A stretch of DNA of 64,000 nt from Spirometra erinaceieuropaei (taxonomy: Eukaryota > Platyhelminthes > Cestoda > Diphyllobothriidea > Diphyllobothriidae): the NCBI GenBank assembly GCA_902702965.1, contig CACRXP010000017.1, positions 1,039,993 through 1,103,992 on the forward strand. The letters are read 5' to 3'. Below are positions 36,701 through 48,434 of the stretch, piece after piece. Under the pieces are notes generated by a model. The model searched no databases. It was not told the DNA's origin and was given only the letters and a program-made list of their open reading frames with translations. Position numbers and translations under genes: made by a program. Position 1 is the stretch's first letter, and each line of letters begins with the position of its first letter.

Positions 36701-37829
36701 CGTTCGTAGATTTATACAGCCCTTTCTGCCTGCCAGCTCCCCCCTTGTTTCTTTCCTTAATTACCTTTTTAAGTTACCACTTTCGTTGATTATTCTATCT
36801 GCACTAACCGATGACCTTGATGTTTATAACTAATTTTTTGGTGCAAATTTAAATCGTTGTATGCTTTTTTCGTTATCACTGCTAAACACAAATGGGTTAC
36901 AGTTGATAAACTGTCACGAAATTTGTTCATGTCAATAAATTCTGCTGCGCAAGTTTGCTTTAAATTCATAAAGGAGAACAATACTTTAAATCTTCGAATA
37001 TTTTGTAAGAGGCAAATGTACTCTGTTTAAAACTGACAGTCACTATTGAAGTATATTTTTGACATTAAAAGTAGCATATTCATAAGATTCAGACCGACTG
37101 TGTTTACGGGCCAATTAGAGTTAGGCAACTTATGCAACATTGTTTGTGGTTAATGCAAATCACTTAGACGTACAACACTCAGTAGAAAAGTGATCTTCTG
37201 AAATTTTAAAGTCTGCAGGAGCATCATAAAAATTTACTTATACAGAAGCGAGCCTGCCAAAATCTGGAAAATTCTTGCGTTCGGACGCGGGAATATAGAC
37301 CTCCCAGTAGGAAAGGCGCCTTCGAGCTAAATTCCAAGGTGATTCCTTTCCCCCTGTCCTATATTTAACGCCAGCCTTAACATGCACCTAACTCTAACTG
37401 CTCTGGCTTTAGCCATAGCCGCAACAACAAGCATATACCTTGCCATAAACCTAATACCTACCGAAAACCCAACTCTATGCTTCTTTGAAAAGGCCACTTG
37501 TAGCCTAGGGCGTCCATATACTCGTGCGTACTTAGATCTACCACATTTAGAGTAAATACTGGAAAAATCGGGTTTTAGAATGAATGACCAGTTACACATT
37601 AATACGCTCGAAGAGTCTTTTTTAAATTTTGCAAAAAAGTTCCGTGTTGTGGAAATGCACATGGTAGTATTCTGAAGACTACTTGGCGAGCATCTAGTTG
37701 CATTCGATATGATCTCGGGAGGTCAGTACATTTATGTGGAAGCAGCTCGAGTAACATATGTCAGAGACCAGAGGAGTCGATTAAAATTCGTCTTAAAAAG
37801 CAGGCCGCGTGTGAAAATTGTGGCAATAA
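36701..37829. other. Unrecognised DNA, possibly with an old telomere-like tract
   Basis: No gene recognised. On the minus strand, 37360-37480 contains several TTAGGT/TTAGAG-like units (GTTAGAGTTAGGTGCATG, GGTAGGTATTAGG) that might be a decayed telomere-like array; this is weak. Confidence 0.25.
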
Positions 37830-38220
37830 GAGTCAGTGTCGGGGGGGTCTTGAGAGCGGAAGGGCGCGGAGAGTTGCATGCAGTTGGTCTACCTTTGACT
37901 ACAGTAAGCGCGTGCAAGACAGGCTTTCGGAACCTTATAGCATCCGCTTCTGATGTGACCGCAGAAGTTGGCCCAGTAGCTTAGGTAGCTCGACGGGACC
38001 TTATAAATCACACGAGAAGTTTGGTTGGAGTTTACATGGTGCATGAAATCAACAACATGATCTTGGTTTTGCCTTTCCCAACCATGTCGGGATGTGTCCT
38101 CATATACTTTTGGTTAGGTGCCGACTCGTGCGACCAATATAGTGTGCTCCACAGCAGCAAATGAAACAGTAGATGCAAACTGTGGTTGTCTGAAATGCCA
38201 ACTCATCTTTGCATCCTCCA
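37830..38220 (-). pseudogene. Penelope-like GIY-YIG remnant 3
   Basis: The minus strand from 38200 reads TTTVCIYCFICCCGAHYIGR then TSRHL and GHIPTWLGKAK, a degenerate GIY-YIG core. Further downstream SEADAIRFRKPVLHAL matches the end of such domains. Stops and frameshifts break it. Confidence 0.5.
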
Positions 38221-39400
38221 TGTAAAATATGGTTAGCAGAGAATAATATTCGGAGGCTTGCTGATGTGAAGTTTCGTGAGGCAGTTTGATTAAGGCGTCC
38301 TCCTAGGAGTTTTCCAGCAGCATCCCCTTGAAAAGAAACTTTGAGGAAAAGAGTTTACTTTTCAGAAAATCTAGCATCATGATGACTTATTATAAGAGAA
38401 TTCTAAAGTACTCTAGCCTATTGATCGAAATATGAACAGTCCTTGCTTCTGGCAGCTAACATAATCAACTACAACCACTGTGTAGTTTATCTTACTCACA
38501 GAAAGTTATAGGGCATTTAGAGGGCAGATAGAGCGACGCTCTCCCACCAAAGTGAAAATTATTAAACCTCCGCATTAAAATTTTAGTAGTTGGTTCGAAG
38601 GGAGGCGGAATTAGAGGCCCTCGAGATTAACGTTTCTATCAACCGTTTTTAATCAAACTGGGAGCTTGTTCTGGTTTTCGATTAAATACGTGCTTCTTTC
38701 TCCATATTGGCATAGTCTCCACGAGACGTAGCTATTGATCGTACGCGCAAGGTCGGAAACCCTAAAAATAATGGGCATGGGCCTTCCACGGTTCAATTTC
38801 GGGATATATCAGTCTCAAATGTTAGCGTTACCCACAGCCTCATGCAATCTTTTGATTGAAATAAGATTGTTAGGTGTCCGAAGGCAATTTTGTCCGGTTT
38901 TTCTAAAAGGCATAAAGAATATCTAGAGGATTTTTAACCGAAAAAAGATCAAAATGTACTTAAAGGAGATTTCAGATAAACTGAATTTAAACTAACTGAG
39001 GGGAAAGCTTTAAAACTTTATTGCTTTGTATTATAAGAAATCTACAAACGCGATAACGCGCTTAGGTTAACCCGGTTTAAGAACAGTATACCACTTTCAC
39101 TGATTTAGTATTTAGTAAACACAAACTGAGGAGAACAAAAATATCCTCGGGAGTAAGGAAGAAAGAAACTGATTCAGAACCGGAACCATTTGTTTATTTT
39201 TATTAGGTTTTAAACCCTTACGGAATTTCATCGTCAGAATTAAAAACCCGGATTTCGTACTTCTTTGCTCGCTTACTTCAAGTTGTGATCTCGCTTATCT
39301 CTATAATTTCGGATAAGATATACCTCTAATTTGTCATCTAACTTAGGCTGCACATGTGTTTGGCAAAGTAAGTTGGCACCGGGAATGCATGGGATACGTT
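38221..39400. other. Unrecognised intergenic DNA
   Basis: AT-rich, with no recognised gene, RNA or repeat. Confidence 0.25.
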
Positions 39401-39414
39401 TCCAGGATGGACTG

Positions 39415-40679
39415 CTAACGTCTCCTCAAACGGCTATTTTGTGCTGGCGTCCCTACAGTCATTTGCAGGCAGGGCGGACGAAAGCGCCGTTGCCATGACA
39501 TCCTGAAGATCTCAGCCGGGTACCTGCAACTCGATTCTATGACCTGAGAAGACTTCCCCCGGACTCGGCAGTTTCGGCTCGTTGTTACAAGAACTGGGGT
39601 CGCAACGCGTGAAGCCCATCGCATAGTGCATACCAAAGCGATGAGGAAGACAGACAAATCTCGAATACTGCAGATCACCGCTGCAAATAGCCAAATGCCT
39701 AACATTATGCTCAGCGTTGCGAACTGTCGTCGTGGATCATCCGACAACTTCATGATAATCTGCCCAACACCAAGGGTATGAAACATCACCATCTCCAACA
39801 ACATCCCATCCTCGCTACCGTCGACAACGTGGACTCAGTTTCAACTTGTTCCCATTGCGACCAAACCTTGAAACCACTATCTACTTTGTCGGTAACTTAT
39901 GAATCCATTTCACTGAGACTCGCGAATCTGTGTCAAGAAGCACAATATAGACTCACCACTCCTAATCCATCTGCGCATACTGCTGTCGGGTGTGCGGCCG
40001 ATTGTTGCCCAGAAGGTCCGCTGTCTCGATCAGTGCTAGCGACAGCTGCAGACCGGCCATCAAAAGACAATCGATCGTTTCCCTCAGACTGCAGAAGCAT
40101 ATTTTCTACTCGATTGACTATCTCAGCCACGCGACCCACGGGTACGCTCTCGATGCCCTGGTTAGACAGCGGAGGTAGTCGGGGAGGTTTGGTGCGCCAG
40201 ATATCTGGACTGGGCTGCGACGGCCGATCTTCTGACGACGTCCGCAAAAGGTTAAGTCGCGCGCGATCAAATGACGGCGAGACAGTCATGCCATGTTGCC
40301 ATGATTCGGGACGCCGTTCGCGTTGTGCTTTTGGCAGTTCTTGTAGGTCAGGCCGTGTTTTTAGTCGGACGGGCATAGAGTTTCGACGAAAAAGCTCGTA
40401 GCAGTCTAGACCGAAGAAAGGTCGTTGTACCTTCTCGTCGGCAGAAGGGTCTGAAATCCTCGAACCGGATATTTGAGGATGACCACAGAAAGCGTTTAGG
40501 TTTCTTTCCTCAAGCAACATCTGCTTCTGACCGATTCGCCTAGGAGATCCCATATCAGTGTGCTTTTTGCGCATCTGAACAATTTGCGACTGGCTTGGAG
40601 GAATGATATTGTAGCTAGAAGCAAAACATTCAGAATATGTGTTATCAGATAGATTTTTTTGGTTTGTGGCTCTCACCAT
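39415..40679 (-). CDS. Putative membrane protein gene, unassigned (at least two exons)
   Basis: Exon 1, 40679-39957, starts at an ATG preceded directly by an in-frame stop and encodes 241 residues rich in Ser, Arg and Pro (for example RPSQPSPDIWRTKPPRLPPL) with a helical stretch GRVAEIVNRVENMLLQSEG. It ends in phase 0 before GTGAGT. All three frames are closed just beyond, so an intron is likely. The frame 39804-39415 could be the next exon: it holds two hydrophobic segments, FATLSIMLGIWLFAAVICSI and LSVFLIALVCTM, fitting a membrane anchor. The acceptor is not fixed; one at about 39817 would keep phase. The family is not recognised. The opposite strand is also open for 207 codons (39778-40401), which weakens the call. 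Confidence 0.4.
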
Positions 40680-41205
40680 TCATTGAAAAGTGTTTACATT
40701 GAAGGAACGTTCGCCAAGTCGCTAAGTCGGGCGTTTTTCTTTTAGTTTCTTTTCCAGACATCCACTTGCTCCCTAGACAGGAACACTCAATCTTATTTAA
40801 AAAGAGCTGCCAAAACTGAAAATTTCACTGTCGTTCACTTAAGCCCCAAAAACATTTCTTCGTCTCTTTCCAGGCTGTTACTTTCCTTCGACCAATTTTG
40901 CAGGTAAATGTACCGTGGTGTTTTTTACGTTCGAATTAAAAATCGAACACCAAAAACTCGAAGTGCGTGAACCGAATTTCGTTGTCATGATCAGAGAGAA
41001 AAGAAATAGGATAGCAGGTTTGGGTAAAATAAAGTTAATGTATCCTTCATTTTGTTGAAAAAATGTAGAATTGCAGGTGCACTCATCACCCAGTGTCAGG
41101 GACAAATGGCACGTTGTACAAAGTTTGGAAAAACAGCTGTTCGGGACTGCATTAATACCGCCTGTTCGACTCCATGTATATGCATTTACATACACATATG
41201 TATAT
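40680..41205. other. Upstream region of the 39.4-40.7 kb candidate gene
   Basis: No gene recognised. Any promoter of the minus-strand candidate gene would lie here, but no specific element can be supported. Confidence 0.25.
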
Positions 41206-41220
41206 AATACATAAGCAGCT

Positions 41221-41526
41221 CGCTAAGAGTGCAACAGGCCAGAGGCAGACAGCTGTTGCGCGGTCGTTACCGACCATCAGTACGTCATAGGCCTTGCGAA
41301 GTGAGGTATATAAGCATGTCAAGTAGGCCCGTGACCCTCACCGTTGTGGTCAGAATCTCACCCGATGCCATTCTGTCCGTCCGCCAGCTTGCTACTGACG
41401 ACAACGAACGCTGTCTCATAGAACACATACCACACATAATACATAAGCAGCTCGCTAAGTGTGCAACTGATGATCGGTAAAGACCGTGAAACAGCCGTCT
41501 GCATCTGGACTGTTGCATTCTTAGCG
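41221..41526. mobile_element. 306-bp inverted-repeat element with hammerhead-like ends
   Basis: The 60-base termini (41221-41280 and 41467-41526) are inverted copies of each other, about 80% identical, both ending CGCTAAGA outward and CATCAG inward. A direct repeat, ATACATAAGCAGCTCGCTAA, occurs at about 41208 and again at about 41439, just inside the right terminus. The centre holds GTATATAAGC near 41306. No protein is encoded. Confidence 0.6.
41461..41508 (+). ncRNA. Hammerhead-ribozyme-like motif H (full core)
   Basis: CTGATGA (41467-41473); stem II CGGT (41475-41478) with ACCG (41483-41486) and loop AAAG, flanked by a T-T mismatch; GAAAC (41488-41492); tetraloop AGCC; GTC (41497-41499). 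Stem III is two pairs (A-U, C-G). Stem I can form from GTGC before the core with GCAT after the GTC, plus A66-T100, leaving one bulged A. All core bases of a type I hammerhead are present. The opposite terminus (minus strand, 41280-41247) has the same layout but reads CTGATGG and GCAAC, so it is probably inactive. Confidence 0.5.
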
Positions 41527-42388
41527 TGCTGCATTATGCTGCATTTGCGAAATCCACAAACGACCAGGCTTTTGCGATCAAAGACCTGGGTTTTGAAATT
41601 CTTCAAGAAATTGTTTTAGTAGGAAATAAAAGATTATTTCCTTTTTCACAACAGTCATCTGCAGTCCAACCAGCTTGCGCGTTGTGCGAGAGAAAGATGA
41701 CTGGTCAGGCGACGCCAAAAGATTGCACAATCACGCTGCATGGTTACACAACATGCTACTCCGATGACGTAACATGTTATGAGACCACGGCTGCTTCTTA
41801 TTTGCTAAAACCCTCAGTCTCCCTGCTCTTGTTCAAAGCCGAGCAATTCGCGTGTTTTGTAGCTCGTTTTTCTGTCGCAAGTCTTGGGCAAGCAGGAAAT
41901 TCATGCAAGCCTTTTAGATAGACAGGCAGTCATTAAACTTTGTTGTTCAAAATGGATATCAGAAGATGCCGAATAACATGTTCATCTAATTGCGGATTAT
42001 TAAATTTTTGCATTTTTTGGTGCGTGGATATAATTAGGCTTTTGGTAAAGTTGTTACTGACCAATAGTGCGCTAATATTTTGCACGTGTTTCCCGGTTCC
42101 CGGTTCCTTTAAAAATTTCTCAGCAGACCATCGGCTACTAATTCAGTAGAATATAATTCAGCATATGCAGAAGTCGCTCTGTTTACGAAAACCGTGGGTT
42201 AATTGTGTAAATCTGAAATCTGACGTAGTTATTATAGTGCGGTTTCCGACTCCTGGTAAAAAGAAACACGAACTCTATCCGTAGAAGATCATACCTTAGA
42301 AATGTCGCCTGAAGTCTTAATAATGTTGTAAATCGTTCAGTATGTCACCATTTAACCTATAAGGTTTTGCAGCTTTTGCCATTTATCC
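41527..42388. other. Unrecognised intergenic DNA
   Basis: An open frame at 41526-41921 begins without ATG and has no motif. Nothing else supported. Confidence 0.25.
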
Positions 42389-42646
42389 TCATTCACTGTT
42401 TGCCCCTTGGATAATCAGGCGGTCTAGAGAGTAATATGCCTCATCATCGCTCCTTTCGCACAGTTGAAGTAAAGACCTTAAACGAGAAATGAAACCAAAA
42501 CGGCTCCGTTGTTCTAGCAGTTTCTTTGTGGAAAAGGCCAGGTTAAGATTGTCAACAGAAAGGCGGATCTTTTGATCTGTTAGTGTCATTGCTGCCCTTG
42601 AATAAAGAAAAACGGGATGCTGGCGATATTCGGACAACGGCTTCTT
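42389..42646 (-). other. Candidate terminal exon, unassigned
   Basis: The minus strand from about 42646 down to a TGA at 42389 reads KPLSEYRQHPVFLYSRAAMT and later LLEQRSRFGFISRLRSLLQL, with a charged, helix-like composition unlike the surrounding AT-rich DNA. A possible acceptor (TTTTAAG) precedes it. No upstream exon or domain could be identified. Confidence 0.25.
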
Positions 42647-43932
42647 AAAATTTATGGGGTTTTCACCTGGTGAAAATTAGTACCAAATATTCCTTGGAGA
42701 ACCGTCTCAGAGATGGCAGACCTTGTTAGCTGCCCTCCGAACAATTTAAATTTACGGTGCTGGTAATTCAGCCACCTTGAACAGCAAGATTACTGAAGTC
42801 TAAGGTTACTATGATTGCAATCGCGCAATGTATATGCCAAAGCCAGTTTACATCCACAAGAATGGCAAGGTAGTTAACGTCTTGATTAGGCAAAAATTTA
42901 GAAACAGCGTCCCCATCTTTACTAAATAACATACTCAATCAAATAGTAAGCATTGAGCCTGGAACTTAAAGACGACTACCTGGGACACCACTGCTTAGAT
43001 TATAAAATGTTGTCCATGCTACTAGTTATATAAGTGTTACTAATAGGTTGGACCAAATGTCAATATTATTTATGGACGCTAAGTAGCCACAACTCTTCAG
43101 TATTTGTTGATAAAATACGTGGAATATAGGCCAAAGAGCACGACAGATGACGGAACTCATGGGAAATTTCAAAGTCGTAAATAAATAATTTTAATATAAA
43201 AGATGTTCATGCCTAACCTCTAAAATTTTCTGACTATGAAAAAACCAGCACTCATAACAAAGGATAGGTTGGTCTACGACATCAGTCAGTGTCTATAAAG
43301 TATTTTAAGAACAAAGAGTTAACACAAAAAACGGATACATTAAGAGCTACTAAGTAAACATAAAATTACCAGGTCAAATTTGGCATATCGATATTATGTT
43401 ACCACTACGCTAAAGACTTTATTCTTCAGTATATTGACCACGCAGCCAGAAACTTCATTATATCGAACAACTGAGACGCAGGGGAGAAAGATTTGCCTTC
43501 GAATAAAGCTTTTCCTGCACGCAAAAGAATAATTGTCAGACACATAAATTTACGCTGGTTTCCATGCATAAGAGGATAGTAGTCAAGGTAAACGAACAAA
43601 TTCGAAACCTAACATAAATGTATAAACAAAAGATATCCGACTTCCCGTCCCTTATAATGTCGGGCTTTCATACTGAGATATTAGTCAGAATAATGTGTGT
43701 AGAAGAATATATTACCTCAGTGAAAAATTAAGGCTGCAAAATACGGAAGTACATTGAAAAATAATTACGAAACAAATTTAGAAGCTTGAAGAAAAATAAA
43801 ATTTCGATAGGGATTTCAGCATTTGGACCAACAAAGTATACTAAGCAGTGATCAGGCAGGAGAAAGTCACGCCCGAAGGTTAAGAAAGAACAATTATACT
43901 TCCGAAAATAGGATAGACGAAAAACTGCTCTG
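42647..43932. other. Unrecognised AT-rich DNA
   Basis: No gene, RNA or repeat recognised. Confidence 0.25.
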
Positions 43933-44682
43933 TGAAGTCTGCATTTTCACTGCCTGCAGCTGTGTCTAGTTAATACTAGGTCACAATTTTACGGCCAAAA
44001 CGTCCGCAGTTTTGCGCGAATTTTTTAAACCGTTTGCACGAGGACGCATAAAGTGACAACTTCTAGTGTGGACGAAGTTGTATCTCATAGTGTCAACGAA
44101 TAAGAACGGCCAAAATGCCACTGTCGTATAATAACAATGTCGCTCGTAGTTCGGTGCCCTTGATTAAAATCCAGAGGATGCATGACTTAATCTCCTCTTA
44201 CAGTGCCAATGCAACGCTTGTTCTTGTTATTGCCATAACTCTCGAGGCTCGTTTCATGCAAACGTCACGTGGTCGTTGAATGACCATCTCCCACTGATCT
44301 TCGATAGAAAGGTGGATTATTGCGAAACACTCAACTAGATAAAATTCCCTATTGATTTCTGATGAAGATAAGATCGGACCTCAGACAAGACAGGATCGCT
44401 GTGTCCGTCTGATTGTTCAGTAGCCATTGCTCCATACTTAAGGTCATACGTATGCTGCATCTGTTTTGTTGAAACACGACAAGTTTACAACAGTATTGGC
44501 TAACGAATGACAACAGTTGAGAAGAAAGTACCCGCAACACCAATTTAAATTTATGGTGTACGAACCAAATCGTCCGACTTAATTGTGCTGTCATTTCCAC
44601 AGGAATATCTACTGTAAGAATTGAATTCGTTGTGAAATCCATGTCAGACGTAGTTTCCGCCGTTCGGATCATTCAGATTTAG
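43933..44682. repeat. Repeat block A, copy 1
   Basis: This 750-base stretch recurs at 54624-55374 with only scattered differences. It contains no convincing gene. Minus-strand frames (44349-44672) are carried along in every copy but show no known domain. Confidence 0.8.
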
Positions 44683-45466
44683 TTTAATTTCGTCAGTGAA
44701 AGTTATCCTATAAGTCTGCTCCTTACAAGTCATGTGATCCTCAATACACGTTGTTTCTTGCTCCATCTGGTGATTGGCCAGCAAGCATATTAATTGGAGC
44801 TTTAAATAGGCAAATGTCGATAAGTCCAATATGGTCCCACGTACAGCGGTCCGGTAATTCTTTCTCCGTCTTTGGGTTCAACTGTCAGTAATCAGGAATT
44901 AACAAGATTTTCAAGTATATACATCGGCACACGNTGTCCGTCTGATTGTTCAGTAGCCATTGCTCCATACTTAAGGTCATACGTATGCTGCATCTGTTTT
45001 GTTGAAACACGACAAGTTTACAACAGTATTGGCTAACGAATGACAACGGTTGAGTAGAAAGTGCGCGCAACACCAATTTAAATTTATGGTGTACGAACCA
45101 AATCGTCCGACTTAATTGTGCTGTCATTTCCACAGGAATATATACTGTAAGAATTGAATTCGTTGTGAAATCCATGTCAGACGTAGTTCCCACCGTTCGG
45201 ATCCTTCAGATTTAGTTTAATTTCATCATTGAAAGTTATCCCATAAGTCTGCTCCTTACAAGTCATGTGATTCTCAATACACGTTGTGCCTTGTTCATCA
45301 GGTGATTGGTCAGCAACCATATTAGTTGGAGCTTTAAATAGGCAAATGTCGATAAGTCCAATATGGTCCCACGAACCGCGGTCCGGTAATTCTTTCTCCG
45401 TCTTTGGGTTCAACTGTCAGTAATCAGGAAGTAACAAGATTTTGCAAGTATATACATCGGCACACG
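44402..45466. repeat. 532-bp tandem duplication with a single n at the junction
   Basis: 44402-44933 and 44935-45466 are two head-to-tail units of 532 bases, both starting TGTCCGTCTGATTG and ending ACATCGGCACACG, with a single undetermined base at 44934 between them. A third partial copy is part of 54624-55374. On the minus strand each unit encodes a short frame ending DEIKLNLxDPNGGNYV, of unknown meaning. Confidence 0.8.
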
Positions 45467-45802
45467 ATCCACAGATTACAGAGAACTAACTGAATTCCCT
45501 CAAAATAGCGTTACCAATTCCAGCACCAAAGTCGCTTGATTTTGCATATACCTCACACAAACCTCTCTTCCTCGCATGAGGTACACAGATCGTTCTCCCA
45601 GTTCGTTTCTTCCTATGTTTGTCACTATCTCTACCTTATTTATTCACAAAGGTTTCCAATCTCTCCAGGCGTCGTCCAGGTTCATTCATCAAGCTTTGCT
45701 GCATGAAGTTCTGAAATATTGTCGCGCCCAGAAAACGTCAGCCGCGCTAAACTAAATATAGTTTAAAAATAATAAATAAGTGTAATTGGACGACTCCCTG
45801 AT

Positions 45803-47731
45803 CATATGTGTCTGTGGGTGCTACACGTGAGCTGATATTTAGGTTATAATGGAATAATCATGGAAAAATATTTAAGTCGAGTCGTCATTTAAGACTGTAT
45901 GGAATAATCTACGTTAAGTACTTGAACGTATTCAAAGATTTCCTTTCCAATGATTATCTTAAAAATAAGGATAAGTTGAAAATATTCCGAAAATTTCGAT
46001 AAACCAGAGTAATAGGTCGTATAAGCAGATACCACTCCGTTATAGTCAGGTGCGTGAAGACGCTGCAGATTTTCCGTAGCTGTTGAATTTGAAAAGGATT
46101 TGAGAAATTCATGAGGTCTCTATCCTCATTGAAAATCACTCGTTGAAAGAAAGGGGGCGCAGACAGTTTCAGTCCAAATACGGTCAGTAGCAGACTGTAG
46201 ATGGCAGAGCGGATAAACCTGCTAATTGGATTTCGACCCGACAGTTAAGGATTCCTTAGACATTGGGCAGTGAACTATTATGCAGAAACACCACCTGTGT
46301 CCTCCCCCACCTGCGGTCTTCTTGACTCTATCTTGGCACGGGGTTCAGGTGAGAGAGGAGGCGAGAGTGCGCAGATGCTGAGATACTAGTGAAGCTCGTG
46401 ACGTCAATGGATTTACAAAATAGTCAATTGGAACTAAGTATTTCTGAAGTTTGCAAACGTATACTCTGGTGTGCAGAAAAGTAATAATAAAAAAGTTTGC
46501 ATGCTTAGGCATCGGATGTGATTAACCCGATCTGCTTCAGAGTAGTTCGTCATACTCGGTATTGATTTGTGCTTTCCGTTGTTGGCCAATCTGAAGGTTT
46601 TTTGCTTTGTAATACTTTTTACTTACAACAGATGCGTTATCTCGTGAGATGCTGGCCCAAAATCTGTAATATGCTTTCGATCCGAAAAGATTACTTAAGG
46701 AGGACTGAAGTATTAATTATCGTGTAACACAATCACAAGACATTTCAATCAAGTCAGGACACCAGCTTCTGAATGAGCTGCTTTTCAGCTGTCTGGAAAA
46801 GTTACACTCTGCAAAAGACGACCACTTATGAAGTACGAATTTTGCCTCTTCATGTTCGACGCCCTAATATACTATGTGGAAAACCTACGTTAAAGTATGC
46901 TCTCTTGTGCTGATTTGGTAGTCAATTATGTTTTCTTCAAATTTTCTACTTGAGGAGAATGTATCTCTCGGTTTTCAAAAGAAGTTTTGAATTCCCGAGT
47001 TCCGCTTCGCTCCACCTACCCGTACACTCGCATTCAGAGTTTCCAAACTACATGCTAGATACACTCCTTCAAATGGATATCATACATATTTCTACGCTAT
47101 TAGGAAGACGTCATATGGGACTCATAAAATCGTAAAAATGGGGGTGGACCATGATGTAGACTTTACATATAGCCTTAATAAATATGCCGATGCGATGCTG
47201 TATGAATGGAGTATTAACAGTCATAGAAAATCTCATAATCAGAAACTGCTTGAATAACAAAACATACTCTGTAGTCAAGTAGAAAATTTGGAGAATGCGC
47301 AATGTGCTACCAAATTCTTGTGTGTGTTTTCTTTATAATATGTTCGCGTTTACAAAGGCATTCAAAGCCAAGGGGAACCTGAACGCTTCCTAAGAAGCCA
47401 TCATTAAGAAAGTGGAGTTTTTGCAGAAGTCTAAAAAGAGGCCGGCATCCCGGCTTGACTGGGATATTGGACGATAATCACTGTTACAGCTCTACTTAAA
47501 TTACTTTTGCATCGAGGACATCTTCGAATTTCCACTAACATTTCACGAGCTAGCACATCTACTAACTCAGAACAGTATCCTTAGTAAAAGCAGGCTTTCG
47601 CCAACTTCACTGCAGCACTACAAAATTTCACGTGAGGCTTTCACTCACGTAAAAACTACAAGGGCTACATGAATTAAGACTGGCTACATAAATCGAGATC
47701 CCTTCTAAACTGTGAAAAAAGCAGAAACCAG
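45803..47731. repeat. Repeat block B, copy 1
   Basis: 1929 bases repeated nearly exactly at 58225-60151 (1927 bases). It includes the diverged long-inverted-repeat element at 46624-47575. Confidence 0.85.
46624..47575. mobile_element. Long-inverted-repeat element, subfamily 2, copy 1
   Basis: The left end ACAGATGCGTTATCTCGTGA (from about 46628) pairs with the right end, which read in complement is AGATGTGCTAGCTCGTGAAA. The internal order resembles the 16529 element (AGATTACTTAAG near the end; the complementary pair of frames at 46950-47135 plus and 47302-47111 minus marks the arm centres), but the sequence is well diverged. Confidence 0.65.
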
Positions 47732-48017
47732 GAGCGTTCTAATTAAACTTGGAAATAAATGTAGCAAGACTACTGTCATTACTGGTAAACCTAATTCGAC
47801 CTGCTACAGCGGGCAGGAAACCCAAGAGTTTTTCAACCATTCCCCTGACATACATCTTCCCTCGTTATTTGGTCAATAAGACGAAATCGATCTGATTGTG
47901 TTTTGACGATAAAGAGGAATGCATACGAAACGCCGGACTATTCCCAACGGAACTATTAATCTCAAACACTCCAATAGGAATAGTTGCAAATAAGGACAGA
48001 TCATTTAGATTACGCAC

Positions 48018-48434
48018 AATATACGGCCTCTTTGTCCAATCGTCTTCCCAAGGATGCCTTATCGGGAAAACACTAGGGAGTTATTCCATTTGAGCCTTCT
48101 CAGACTCCTCTTTAACGAAATATCCTAAACACATTTCCCGACATGCCGAATTGTGAGAGTCGGAGACGCCTTCTCGAATGAATGCGAAGATGGTGATCGC
48201 ACACTTCGTGACATCAACCTCAACGCGGACGTCGAGGACTTTTTGCAACTGGCCTTTAGACTCCTACAGAACTGCCACGAACAAAATGGCAACGTCTTCT
48301 GGTTTAAAACAGACGACAGAGATCTGGTTAAGCAAGCTAGTACTATACGGACCACACATCACCGTTTGATTACGGGCACAGCAGTTGGGCATTATTGTTC
48401 TCCATGGGCCTCCACCGTCGTGTGCTATCTCTGA
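48018..48434 (+). pseudogene. Glycosyltransferase-like fragment (fucosyltransferase-type motif), broken
   Basis: One frame reads THNIRPLCPIVFPRMPYREN, then LFHLSLLRLLFNEIS, a stop, then CRIVRVGDAFSNECEDGD and ADVEDFLQLAFRLLQNCHEQ, followed by NVFWFKTDDRDLVKQAS. The hhRhGD motif, then a helix, then h-W-F-x-x-x-D-D, resembles GT-B fucosyltransferase-like proteins (HIRxGD ... FxTDD). The in-frame TAA near 48129 and the lack of splice-linked exons suggest a pseudogene or relic. The family call is tentative. Confidence 0.3.

Noticed and set aside
39928..39956. 29-base mini-intron (GTGAGT to CACAG, minus strand) in the 39.4-40.7 kb gene
   Set aside because: Flatworms have very short introns, but all three frames hit stops soon after this acceptor, so it cannot by itself restore a long protein.
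39778..40401. 207-codon plus-strand frame opposite the candidate membrane protein
   Set aside because: The minus strand has an ATG preceded by a stop, a consensus donor and a longer open frame. The plus frame has no recognised domain or splice partner. Not fully excluded.
46950..47302. Small frames repeated at 59370-59722
   Set aside because: Kept only because the whole block is a recent duplicate; they correspond to the two arms of a non-coding foldback element.
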